A DNA stretch of 64,000 bases from the NCBI RefSeq assembly GCF_030463535.1, contig NC_132894.1, forward strand, positions 32,415,625 through 32,479,624, written 5' to 3'. The stretch is from Salminus brasiliensis. Lineage: Eukaryota; Chordata; Actinopteri; Characiformes; Bryconidae. The notes beneath the pieces are model-generated. The model had not been told where the DNA came from. It did no database searches and worked only from the letters and a program-made list of their open reading frames with translations. Shown piece after piece: positions 11,131 to 20,340 of the stretch. Positions within the stretch are counted from its first letter, which is position 1. The number at the start of each line of letters is the position of its first letter. The translations under genes and the position numbers were made by a program.

Positions 11131-12945
11131 CGTATAGTTAGCATGCTAGTTCACTCTTGACACGTTCGTCTCCAGTTAGGGTGGTGGTTTACTTTCACGG
11201 TGTAGTAGTTCATATTTAACAGGTTAGCCTGCAGTTAGCATGCTAGTTCATGTTTAGCGCCTTACCTCACAGTTAGCATGTTAGTTCATGTTTAGCGTCT
11301 TACCTCACAGTTAGCATGTTAGTTCATGTTTAGCGCCTTACCTCACAGTTAGCGTATTGCTTCATGTTTAGCGCCTTACCTCACAGTTAGCGTATTGCTT
11401 CATGTTTAGCGCCTTACCTCACAGTTAGCGCACTGGTTCATGTTTAGCGTCTTACCTCACAGTTAGCATGTTAGTTCATGTTTAGCGCCTTACCTCACAG
11501 TTAGCATGTTAGTTCATGTTTAGCGCCTTACCTCACAGTTAGCGCACTGGTTCATGTTTAGCGCCTTACCTCACAGTTAGTGCACTGCTTCATGTTTAGC
11601 GCCTTACCTCACAGTTAGCGCACTGCTTCATGTTTAGCGCCTTACCTCACAGTTAGCGCACTGCTTCATGTTTAGCGCCTTACCTCACAGTTAGCGCACT
11701 GCTTCCTGTTTAGCGCCTTACCTCACAGTTAGCGCACTGCTTCCTGTTTAGCGCCTTACCTCACAGTTAGCGCACTGCTTCCTGTTTAGCGCCTTACCTC
11801 ACAGTTAGCGCACTGCTTCCTGTTTAGCGCCTTACCTCACAGTTAGCGCACTGCTTCATGTTTAGCGCCTTACCTCACAGTTAGCGTATTGCTTCATGTT
11901 TAGCGCCTTACCTCACAGTTAGCGTATTGCTTCATGTTTAGCGCCTTACCTCACAGTTAGCGTATTGCTTCATGTTTAGCGCCTTACCTCACAGTTAGCG
12001 TATTGCTTCATGTTTAACGTCTTACCTCACAGTTAGCGTATTGCTTCATGTTTAACGTCTTACCTCACAGTTAGCGTATTGCTTCATGTTTAACGTCTTA
12101 CCTCACAGTTAGCGTATTGTTTCATATTTAACGTCTTACCTCACAGTTAGCGTGTTAGTTCATGTTTAGCGCCTTACCTCACAGTTAGCGTATTGCTTCA
12201 TATTTAACGTCTTACCTCACAGTTAGCGTATTGTTTCATATTTAACGTCTTACCTCACAGTTAGCATGTTAGTTCATGTTTAGCGCCTTACCTCACAGTT
12301 AGCGTATTATTTCATGTTTAGCGTCTTACCTCACAGTTAGCGTATTGCTTCATATTTAACGTCTTACCTCACAGTTAGCGTATTATTTCATGTTTAGCGC
12401 CTTACCTCACAGTTAGCGTATTATTTCATGTTTAGCGTCTTACCTCACAGTTAGCGTATTGCTTCATATTTAACGTCTTACCTCACAGTTAGCATGTTAG
12501 TTCATGTTTAGCGCCTTACCTCACAGTTAGCGCACTGGTTCATGTTTAGTGCCTTACCTCACAGTTAGCGCACTGGTTCATGTTTAGTGCCTTACCTCAC
12601 AGTTAGCGCACTGGTTCATGTTTAGTGCCTTACCTCACAGTTAGCGTATTGCTTCATGTTTAGTGCCTTACCTCACAGTTAGCGTATTGCTTCATGTTTA
12701 GCGCCTTACCTCACAGTTAGCGTATTGCTTCATATTTAGCGCCTTACCTCACAGTTAGCATGTTAGTTCATGTTTAGCGCCTTACCTCACAGTTAGCGCA
12801 CTGCTTCATGTTTAGCGTCTTACCTCACAGTTAGCATGTTAGCGTTTATGGCCTTAGTTCAACACTTTACATCACATTTAATGCATTAGCCTGCAGTTAG
12901 CGTGTTAGTCCAGGTTACCCCATTAGCTTACAGTTAGCACGTTAG
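11131..12945. repeat. 38-bp minisatellite array, about 42 units, in strn intron 1
   Basis: The regular part runs from about 11234 to 12850 with decayed units on both sides. Each unit has an invariant 16-mer CTTACCTCACAGTTAG followed by a variable segment: GCATGTTAGTTC, GCGTATTGCTTC, GCGCACTGCTTC or GCGCACTGGTTC. Variants occur in blocks (four successive GCGCACTGCTTCCTG units; runs of GCGTATTGCTTC), which suggests expansion by local duplication. The period is not a multiple of three, so it does not encode a repeat protein. In the strn sense strand every unit contains GAG|GTAAGG, a 5' splice donor-like word, and CTAAC. Confidence 0.95.
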
Positions 12946-13537
12946 CTCACATAAACACACACAACTGCATTCCTTCACTTTTTATTCACTCGTTCTGACT
13001 GCCTGCTCATGTTTCCTCCTGTTCCTCCCTGTGGCAGCTCTGCTCAGCTCCACGTTTTAGACGTCTGTTCCAACTTGTCAGCAAACCTCAGAAACTAAAC
13101 GTCGCACATATTTCTCAAGTCCTGTGATGGCAGAGCTTCAGCGTATTGGACATCCTTACACTGAACCCAGTTCTACGCAGAAGAGGTAAAAACCCAGGTT
13201 TACACTGAAACACACACATTCAGGGTGTGAAGGCAGATCTTACAGCGAGGGGAAGAAGGAGAGGGTGGGAAACCTGTCGGAGCAGCTGCTAACTAATACA
13301 TACCCCCCAACACACACCTGCAAAACAAACCACCGCTGAGCCCGGGGCACTCATTAGAATACCAGACAGGGTTACTCATGGCTGAAGCGACGGGGCAGTA
13401 CAGTACGAGTGCGGAGGGAGGCCCTCCTGACATCCCTGGCACCCGCAGTCATGCGCTCGCACCCAACCCAGAAGGTGAGCACCTAAAGGGTCCATGCTGT
13501 GACCATTTGCGCTCTCCACACCACATACGGAAAACGA
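12946..13537. other. no recognised feature
   Basis: Unique-looking sequence after the minisatellite. The first part of the 177-codon frame that begins at 13378 lies here but has no domain. Confidence 0.35.
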
Positions 13538-14010
13538 TGGGTGCTTTCACACTTACCTCGTTTGGTCTGGACATTCGAGCTGATCAATTTAGCAGGTGTG
13601 AAAGTCGCCACAGCACGGACCAAACTGGCGTCTTTGGGTGGTTTGGACTTTCAGAGCCATTACAGGAAGTGGAGGCAGGTAGAGATGGAATGATCCATTG
13701 GCTATCGATCAGTATCGGACGATTTTCATCACAAAAACTCGATTGGCAATTTAGCCATAACCTGAAAGCTGGTCAGATCATATTTATCAATGTATTGCAA
13801 GATTCGGCAGCGTTGTGCAAGATCAAAAGACCCTGCTGTTCCTTGTTCGACCGCTGGACGGCAATACAGACCTCCGGCTACAGAAACCCATTAAAGCTAG
13901 TGCTGAAATAAGCTCAGAGTTGGTCGATTGTGCTGAAAGGCAATCAGCTATCAGTATTGATCAGTCCATTTTTATAGGCAGGCTGTGAGTGACGATATCC
14001 ATCAGGAGAA
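13538..14010. mobile_element. DNA-transposon relics (two families fused)
   Basis: 13538-13670 carries GGTGCTTTCACAC...CTCGTTTGGTC, a recognised fish MITE motif. From 13682, AGAGATGGAATGATCCATTGG and TATCGATCAGTATCGG resemble the GATCGG-type hAT-like family at 1563-2144. The 177-codon open frame across them is a by-product, with no known domain. Confidence 0.45.
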
Positions 14011-14712
14011 ATTGGGTCAATTGACATTTCTTGCTCCTGGGCTCCCTCTACAGTTGGGATGTGGAATTCCCTCTGTGAGCCACCACTAGAGGACACACTT
14101 TTCTGGACAAGCTGAGCGATACAGAGCTACATGTCACTGACCGTGAAAGAAGCATGTGGACTGAGGCGGTAGATGGAAGGTCCTATAATTCTCTCGTCGG
14201 CTGATTCATAATAATACGACAATACCACTTTTTATCGCAATACTTCTGTAGATGTTAAACGTTTGTGGAAATTTGTCCTGGTTATCTATAGCACTACTGT
14301 ATCCTTCAGAATGTAAGAGAATGTGAGTGATAGGAGTGTACTTCTACACCTTTGAGTGAACTACGATTTGTTCCGGGTCTCAAACTGGAGCTCAGTGGTC
14401 AGCAACAACGCAGCAAGCATGAACTCCACACAAGTCCTTCTGGGGAGGGTCTGACAGGAGAGGGAGAGACACTTCCTTTCTTCAGCAGTAGCATGAGTAG
14501 TGAGTGTGTTTCACAACACAGGCCTCAGGATGAGGGACATGAGGACAGAGAGAAGGGACGTATTCAAGAACAGCAGAGTGACCAAACCAGCGCTATTCCC
14601 CTTGAGACGGTCTCTGACAGGCCCGTCCTGAAGAGGAGAACAGCTAAAACAGCTCCAGTCAGGACCTGCTGAAACAGCACTGCTTAACAGCATACATAAA
14701 TACACACACCCA

Positions 14713-14714
<2 letters not shown>
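14011..14714. other. no recognised feature
   Basis: Unique-looking sequence. The 106-codon frame at 14352-14672 is low complexity at its end and has no domain. Confidence 0.35.

Positions 14715-14758
<44 letters not shown>
14715..14758. repeat. (CA)n microsatellite
   Basis: About 22 CA units, at the left edge of a SINE. Confidence 0.95.
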
Positions 14759-14763
<5 letters not shown>

Positions 14764-14767
14764 CCCT

Positions 14768-15107
14768 GAATGGCTCAGTGGTCTAATGTGCTACCACAAG
14801 AGTTCGCCATCAGCAGCCAGAGTCAGAGAGAGCACAGTTAGCCGAGCTCTTTCCGGGTGGGTACACGGCCCTTTCTTTCCCCTCATCACTCTTAAGCGAT
14901 GTTGGCCGGCCGCTGGTGTGGTGGAGCTAGGGACCCGGCTTTTTCCTCCGAGCGAGTCGGCTGCGTTGTGATGCAGAATCGGCGGCAGCACTAAAAGAGC
15001 CGGTGGCTGACTTTGCATGTATTGAAAGAGACAAGTGTTACGTCCTCACCCTCCAAGTGTCTGGAGCACTGCTAGGAGGAGCTCCGAATGGGTGGGTTCC
15101 TTGGCAG
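14768..15107 (+). mobile_element. tRNA-derived SINE (family S), copy 1
   Basis: Starts with a tRNA-like head (GAATGGCTCAGTGGTCTAA) and runs into the family core: GCCATCAGCAGCC, AGAGAGAGCACAGTT, TCACTCTTAAGCGATGTTGG and GCCGGTGGCTGACTTTGCAT, ending GGGTTCCTTGGCAGTT. The core is shared with 26640-27330, 33345-33535, 50600-50940 and, reversed, 62310-62610. Confidence 0.7.
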
Positions 15108-15445
15108 TTTGTCCTGGAGGGAAGGTTGGTACTACTACTTTGGAGAAGCAGCATTGCTGTGAGGACTTGATTGCATTCAGCAACAGGAACATTAGTGAGG
15201 TCAGGCTGTTGGATGATCACCACCCCACCTTATCCCAAAAGTATTGGATGGAGCACCATCACCATCATCATCATCATCATCATTCCAGAGAACAGAGTTT
15301 AGTCCTATTCTATCAGCAACACTTCTCTACAGGGACTTGACCAGCTGTGTGTGTGTGTGCACATCTGCGTCAGCAGTGGGAGCGTCGTGAAGTAGGTGAA
15401 TGCATTCATTAGAAGGGGTGTCCACAAACTTTTGGACATCCGAGT
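15108..15445 (-). mobile_element. Tc1/mariner-type MITE (family M), copy A
   Basis: Reverse-oriented relative of the nearly full copy at 58712-59263. Shared blocks include CAGCATTGCTGTGAGGAC, GGCTGTTGGATGATC, TCCAGAGAACAGAG and GGTGTCCACAAACTTTTGGAC. The central segment is deleted. It has an expanded (ATC)n run at 15256-15285, where other copies have only CATCATTATTCC. Confidence 0.75.
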
Positions 15446-15502
15446 ATACACATATACACACACCGACACACCCACGCTATGCTGTGTGCATACACACAAA
15501 TA

Positions 15503-15533
<31 letters not shown>
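15503..15533. repeat. (GA)n microsatellite
   Basis: About 15 GA units. Confidence 0.9.
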
Positions 15534-16478
15534 CACGAGCTGCTGTGCAGTGCAGTAAAATGAGTCACCACAGAGGCCAACTCAACTCGTAAATCCCAGC
15601 TGCTCCATCCTCTACCACAGACTCAGTGCTGGAAATACCTGCAAGCCGAGCTCTAGGTGCTTAACACATGCAGAACACCAAGCACTGCTGTGGCCGATCT
15701 GCCTACGATGCTCTGATGCGAGTGCTGTGCCTCAGTGCCACACATACGCAGCCACTACTGACCAGCGGTCAGGTCTGAACACACTTTACTATTAACACAT
15801 TAACATGAGGGAAGACACAGCTCTGCGGTACTAGATACTACCCGAGTGATTTAGTCTTTAGTCACCAGAACAGGACCAGTGCAGGAGTTAAACACACTAA
15901 CAGTGCGTTGGAACCCCCACTGGGGGTTTACAGCCTGGCCTCCTTTACATGCCATCTTCTGCATGATCATATGGGCCTGCTGAAAAGCATGAGGAACATG
16001 CTGGCTACGAGAGCAGTAACAAAGAGAGCCAACAGCCAAAGGGGGAAAAAACGCCAGTGCATAGGAGCCATAGTGTTCATGTCTTGCTGTCACCGCAGCG
16101 TTTCCCACCTTTACACCAAGTTCATCTCCTCTGGAAAGGAAGCGAGACACAAAACAAATCTGGCCTGACCACCAGGAGCCAAACACTGGACACAAGTCCA
16201 CCTGCAGATGCAGTGCTCGACCTCCGAGCCAAGCACCAGTAGAGGCTAAATCAGAACCTCATTTGATGCCTTTTTATTTCAAGCAGCTTCTGACTCAGTG
16301 ATGCACAAATGCCAAACAGATCCACACACCATTAACGCAGAGCTTAACGAAGCCCTGGCCTTTATACTGTTCATTTATAACGTTTCATATAACCCATTTG
16401 GAGATTACGCATCATGCAAATGAGACTGGGAAGAATAACGTGCTATTGTATCGGAGCTCCGGCTAGTTTAACTCAAGC
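15534..16478. other. no recognised feature
   Basis: Unique-looking sequence. Frames at 15851-16201 (minus) and 15908-16168 (plus) overlap each other and show no domain. Confidence 0.35.
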
Positions 16479-16957
16479 TTAAAGGGGAACTCGCATTTTT
16501 TAAAATTTCCTCAATATTTCAGATGAATCATGGTCATTTTATTTTCCATCCGAATTGACTAGTGAATCTACAGGTGTGTATTTAATGTTGACACTGGTAA
16601 CATAGTGATAAATCTGAAAAAATAACACTTATTTGTGAATATTTTGCCTTCCAATGCCTCACCATCATGAAATGTGTGTATGTATATATATATATATAAT
16701 TATTATATATATATATATATATTCCAGGCCAAAACCTTGAACACGATCACAAAACAATGTCAACAATGTCTCCAAAACGCAACCATTTCTAGTGACAGCC
16801 CGTGGTTAGACGTCTGGTTCCCAGCGCTGCTGATGTTAACAACAGTGATTCTGCAACATCTAAGCATTTCACACCAAATCAATCCACACAGCGGGGTTTA
16901 CATCCAAATGCTTTATTTATGCAGGCAATTTGATAGTTGAGCTAAATTCCCCTTTAA
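16479..16957. mobile_element. TTAA-flanked MITE (T2/Kolobok-like)
   Basis: Left end TTAAAGGGGAACTCG and right end GCTAAATTCCCCTTTAA give a perfect 11-base inverted terminus TTAAAGGGGAA that includes the TTAA target site. T2/Kolobok MITEs have TTAA target duplications and TTAAAGGRR ends, and piggyBac also uses TTAA. It is 479 bp long with an internal TA-rich run at 16683-16722 and no transposase. Confidence 0.75.
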
Positions 16958-17342
16958 ATACTCCTGCAGGATATCAAATGCCAGATCTATGACAGGGCAC
17001 AGCAAGGGCACTCAATAGGCTTCACATGCAGCCTAGTTTAACAACACACAATGAAGTGAGCTAGTGCTAGGGTACCTTACCCTGTACACCTTACTATGAC
17101 TTCCACACCCCCCCTAATATTCAGATCTAATCTGATCTAGTCCCAATCCAAACTCAACTTAGACTGCAGTCTAAAATAGAAATAATAAAAATATAAGGGT
17201 TGAGATTGTTTCACAATCCAGTTAAAGGCCTTAAAAGGAACGGCTCGTGCACTGGTTGTGTACAAGATCAACAGTTAGAGCATGGCTGGAATGCCATCAC
17301 TGCTCCCTATCTCCCAGCAGTGAGACAGGCTGCTAGGCTTAT

Positions 17343-17343
<1 letters not shown>
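16958..17343. other. no recognised feature
   Basis: strn intron 1 sequence without a recognised element. Confidence 0.35.

Positions 17344-17370
<27 letters not shown>
17344..17370. repeat. (CA)n microsatellite in strn intron 1
   Basis: About 13 CA units, roughly 220 bases downstream (in strn sense) of the exon 1 donor. Confidence 0.95.
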
Positions 17371-17373
<3 letters not shown>

Positions 17374-17589
17374 CGCATTGACGTACTGATCAGGAAAAGG
17401 TCTGGCTGCTGGAGAAAGATATGGATTAAGGCGGTCAAATCTAAAAAAAAAAGTTGAGCTCCATGTCAGGGCAGGTATTGCTCCAAGGCAGGCCCACAGC
17501 TAGCTTCAGGCCTACAGCTACGACAACAACAAGCAGCCCAGGGAGGCTGGAGGTCCAGCAGCAGGTTTAAGGAATGTGTGTGTGTTCAC

Positions 17590-17805
17590 CTGTAATTCGG
17601 CCCGCTCCACCTCCCAGTGCGCCCTCTCCACCTCGAAACGGGCCCATTCGTGCTGCAGAAAGTGCAGGATCCCCGGGATGCTGTACTGCGCCCTGGCCGC
17701 CTCTCCGCCTCCCACGTCGCCCGGCTGTGGCGCTTTCCCTCCGCCGGGCAGCACCGAGTTGTTGTTGTTGTTAAAAAACACGCCGGGGCCCGCCTGCTCG
17801 TCCAT
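17590..17805 (-). CDS. strn: striatin, coding exon 1 (partial gene)
   Basis: This exon encodes 72 residues. Residues 1-11 (MDEQAGPGVFF) and 39-72 (AQYSIPGILHFLQHEWARF...ERAELQ) match vertebrate striatin rather than STRN3 or STRN4. Striatins are the regulatory B''' subunits of PP2A and the scaffold of the STRIPAK complex. They have an N-terminal caveolin-binding motif, a coiled coil, a calmodulin-binding site and C-terminal WD40 repeats. Here F49, W54 and F57 fit the caveolin-binding pattern, and the coiled coil begins near residue 58. A fish-specific N5 tract is at 12-16. The start is the first ATG after an in-frame stop (17875-17877), with a strong context (G at -3 and +4). The exon ends in CAG followed by GTGAAC, a good donor in phase 0. 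No second exon is seen down to position 1, so intron 1 exceeds 17.5 kb. Confidence 0.95.
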
Positions 17806-18100
17806 GGCCGGGCCAGGGAGTGGGAGATCCGGTTCGCCCAGATTAGGCACGACCACTATTTCGCCCAGTGAGTCCTATATGTGCTCTTAAAATATAAATT
17901 AATCCGGTGGAGGGAATCGGAGTGGAAAACCGCTACCGACGGGTCGTCTGCTGCTGCTACTGCTACTACTGCTGCTGTTGCTGCTACTGCTGGTGGTGGT
18001 GGTGGTGCTGGTGGTGCTGGTGGTGGTGCTCGATCGAGCGAACTCGATGCGAAGCGGCCGTTGATGATGTCCGATTCGTGAATGAGTCGACTCTTTTGAG
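17806..18100 (-). promoter_or_regulatory. CpG-rich strn 5' leader / proximal promoter
   Basis: Sequence upstream of the strn start codon is CpG-dense compared with its surroundings and contains the triplet repeat at 17946-18030. It probably forms 5' UTR or promoter. The transcription start cannot be placed from sequence alone. Confidence 0.5.
17946..18030. repeat. imperfect triplet repeat (CTG/CTA then GGT/GCT)
   Basis: About 28 trinucleotide units: CTG, CTA and TTG, then GGT with GCT interruptions. In the strn sense strand it reads CACCAC...AGCAGTAGC, about 140 bases upstream of the ATG, probably in the 5' UTR. Interruptions suggest it is stable rather than recently expanded. Confidence 0.85.
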
Positions 18101-18559
18101 CTTTTGCATTAATCGGTCAAACCGATTCGCGAGTCACAACTGAATCAAACTTCCTTTGCGTCTACCACGCACTGTTTATGGTCGCGTTATTGGGATAAAA
18201 TTCGAGTAATAATCATTTTATACTATACCCTCATAAAATCATAACATCAAGAATATGAACTGTATGTTTGTGTCCTTTTCTTCCTCTGTAGAGCGTAGTT
18301 GAATGAGACGTGCACTAAAGAGTCGAGTCTAAATCCATACTAAGAAGAAGAGCGGAATATGTCATGGTTTGGTTGGTTGAATTAGTTGACCTATAGCTAT
18401 TTTGTGTCGTTCATCCTTCATTTGAATGCCCTGGATTACACAGGGGAAATGCGAGTAAAGTTAACAGGACTAGTGAATCAATGAGTCAATCAACTGAATC
18501 GGGCGTTTGTTTGTTTGTTTGTGTTTTAAACGAACAGCACAAAAGAATCGACTCGCTCC
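18101..18559. other. intergenic, rich in GAATC/GACTC words
   Basis: Contains repeated GAATCG, GAGTCGACTC and GAATCAA words (18080-18150 and 18470-18500), similar to the decayed GATTC repeat often seen near fish promoters, plus a short (GTTT)n run at 18508-18522. No ORF. Confidence 0.4.
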
Positions 18560-18770
18560 ACTGACTCGTACTTCCCGTCACTGGCGGCCGTTGTTGTTTC
18601 GTGACGTCGACAGCGAGGCGCTTCACGCCCACAAACATAGCGTAAATGTTGACACGCTCCCTTCTGATTGGCTATAACGAAAGACTCCTAGAAAATAACC
18701 AATCGGGGACCGGTGTGCGATGACCTGCACGCTAAGCATGATGGAACTTGTAGTTTAACAGTTTCAACAG
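18560..18770 (-). promoter_or_regulatory. promoter-like cluster: CRE-like, two CCAAT boxes, ZNF143/SBS2-like site
   Basis: TGACGTCG lies at 18602-18609, an inverted CCAAT (ATTGG) at 18667-18671 and CCAAT at 18699-18703. On the minus strand 18754-18731 reads ACTACAAGTTCCATCATGC, close to the ZNF143/THAP11 site (ACTACAATTCCCAGCATGC). Such combinations mark TATA-less, often bidirectional, promoters. The SBS-like site is in strn orientation, about 0.93 kb upstream of the strn ATG. It could serve strn with a long leader or an upstream non-coding exon, or an unannotated transcript. Confidence 0.5.
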
Positions 18771-19415
18771 GCCTTTAGTTCGCTACAGAAGGTGACACTA
18801 TTTTCAGAGCTGAGATATTACCTATAATCTTTTAATGCCCATTTAATTAACACCTCATTTATAATAATAAACGTTTATACAGGAATCTAAGACTGTAAAT
18901 CTAAAATACTGTCACCTATTTAAAAGATTACTGTAATATAATTTAAATTTAATTTTAATTTTATAGCAAAATTATAATTTATTGTCTTCCATTGTTCTCT
19001 TCTAATTTATTTTTGCCTAATATTGCAGGCTGCTAAGAGTGCATCGAAATAAATGTACTTCCCATAGCATTCTATAACGCTTGCAACAAAAAGGCATGCA
19101 AGTGAACATGCCACAGATATTTTATTGTGTGACTGAGGAGTAGGGTGGTATTCCACCAAGCAGGATTTCTCAGTTTAGCCTCCCAGGAGGTTCATACAGG
19201 TATGTTGCAGGGACGTAAACATCATTCTTTCCACACACAAGAGAGCATTCACACCTTGAACCAGCATTGAATGGATGGATATGTTTAAAACCTCTCACAC
19301 AGATAAGAAATAGGTCAGGGAATTAACTCTTTGCTTTTCTGCAACACAAAACACGTCGCACGTCCCTACGAACAAGACAATACATATCTAACTGTACCGC
19401 TTATTTATATTTATA

Positions 19416-19418
<3 letters not shown>
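18771..19418. other. AT-rich intergenic, nothing recognised
   Basis: No exon or known repeat recognised. AT-rich stretch at 18830-19020. Confidence 0.35.
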
Positions 19419-19467
<49 letters not shown>

Positions 19468-19475
19468 TATATATC
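19419..19475. repeat. (TA)n microsatellite
   Basis: About 25 TA units, potentially cruciform-forming. Confidence 0.9.
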
Positions 19476-19544
19476 CTCGCTTGATTTACAGAATAGGGTA
19501 CAGTAACCTAAAGCCACTCGCTAGTAAAAGTGCTGTTTATTTTG

Positions 19545-19780
19545 GGGTTGTGGGTTCGAGCCTCACTCTGGTCTTCGTCTGGTCTGGTTTGTTCTCCCAT
19601 GTCTGGGTGCTCTGGTTTTCCCCAAAACAAACAGTAATTGTGAAAAAGTGTGTGTGTGTGTGTGTGTGTGTGTGCATATGTGTGTGTGTGTGATACCCTC
19701 CAATGAACTGGTGTCCTGCTTTGTGCCCAATGATTCAGGATAGGCTCCAGACCTGCTCTGACTAGTAAAAATGTGTAGAC
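19545..19780 (+). mobile_element. SINE-like repeat with internal (TG)n
   Basis: Contains GTGGGTTCGAGCC (B-box-like), GTTCTCCCATGTCTGGGTGC, a (TG)n at 19648-19692, then GAACTGGTGTCCTGC and GTGCCCAATGATTCAGGATA. This is the layout of a very common fish repeat whose consensus also carries a TG run between the same two blocks. Confidence 0.65.
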
Positions 19781-19814
19781 ACATGCTCCATCATCCGACT
19801 TCTGGTTAGACTTG

Positions 19815-19880
19815 GTTTTACTCTGTAGGAACACCGTGGTGAGGATTTGATTGCATCCAGCCACAATAGGGCCAGGTACT
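19815..19880 (-). mobile_element. family M MITE fragment, copy B
   Basis: GTGAGGATTTGATTGCATCCAGC matches the block GTGAGGATTTGATTGCATTCAGC of the family. Only a short piece remains. Confidence 0.5.
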
Positions 19881-20223
19881 GGAGTTTGATCATTAGTTCT
19901 GGATTACAAAAGCCACTCCAACTCATCCCTAAGGTACTGTAGGCCGTTCCACTGCAAACTGCAAAAGCCTAGTTGACGCCTGCCATTAGGCCTGGTCCTA
20001 TTCTAGTGGTAATTGCTTTTTTTTTTTTTTTAAACATTTTTATAAATACATATTAGAGACTGTATTCATAATTGCTGAATTCGTCTGGACATTTCTGGAC
20101 ACTGTGAGTTCTGTTCGTACTGGCTGTGTAATTCTTGACCCACAGCAGTGCCAGTGATATGACCCGGTTTTGGTTTTGCTCCACGTAATTCTGGAAAAGC
20201 AGCATGGGAAGGATCAGGCCCGG

Positions 20224-20340
20224 TTACGTCACCGCGCCGTGCGCCTATTTAATTAGTGTTAGCTGCGCCTCGTGAGCAATCAGGCCGAGCGGGTCAGAGG
20301 CCGTGGGAAAGCCTAGGGGGAGAGACACACAGCGTCCAGC
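20224..20340 (+). promoter_or_regulatory. map1lc3c proximal promoter and 5' leader
   Basis: TTACGTCA (CRE/ATF-like) lies at 20224-20231 and TATTTAAT, TATA-like, at 20246-20253, about 90 bases before the ATG. The spacing suits a core promoter with a start site near 20275-20285, but this is inferred. CRE-like sites would fit stress-responsive ATF-family control known for some LC3 genes. Confidence 0.5.

Noticed and set aside
13378..13911. 177-codon open frame on the plus strand
   Set aside because: It spans two transposon-derived segments, has no known domain and no splice or promoter support.
15256..15285. Poly-histidine coding stretch
   Set aside because: It is an (ATC)n expansion within a MITE copy, not part of a gene.
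1..17589. Search for strn exon 2 (coiled-coil block rich in K, E, R following residue 72)
   Set aside because: No minus-strand match was recognised by eye. The exon most likely lies outside the window.
17806..17856. 17-residue N-terminal extension of striatin
   Set aside because: The upstream in-frame start would be GTG, not ATG. The ATG at 17805 matches other striatins and has a strong context.
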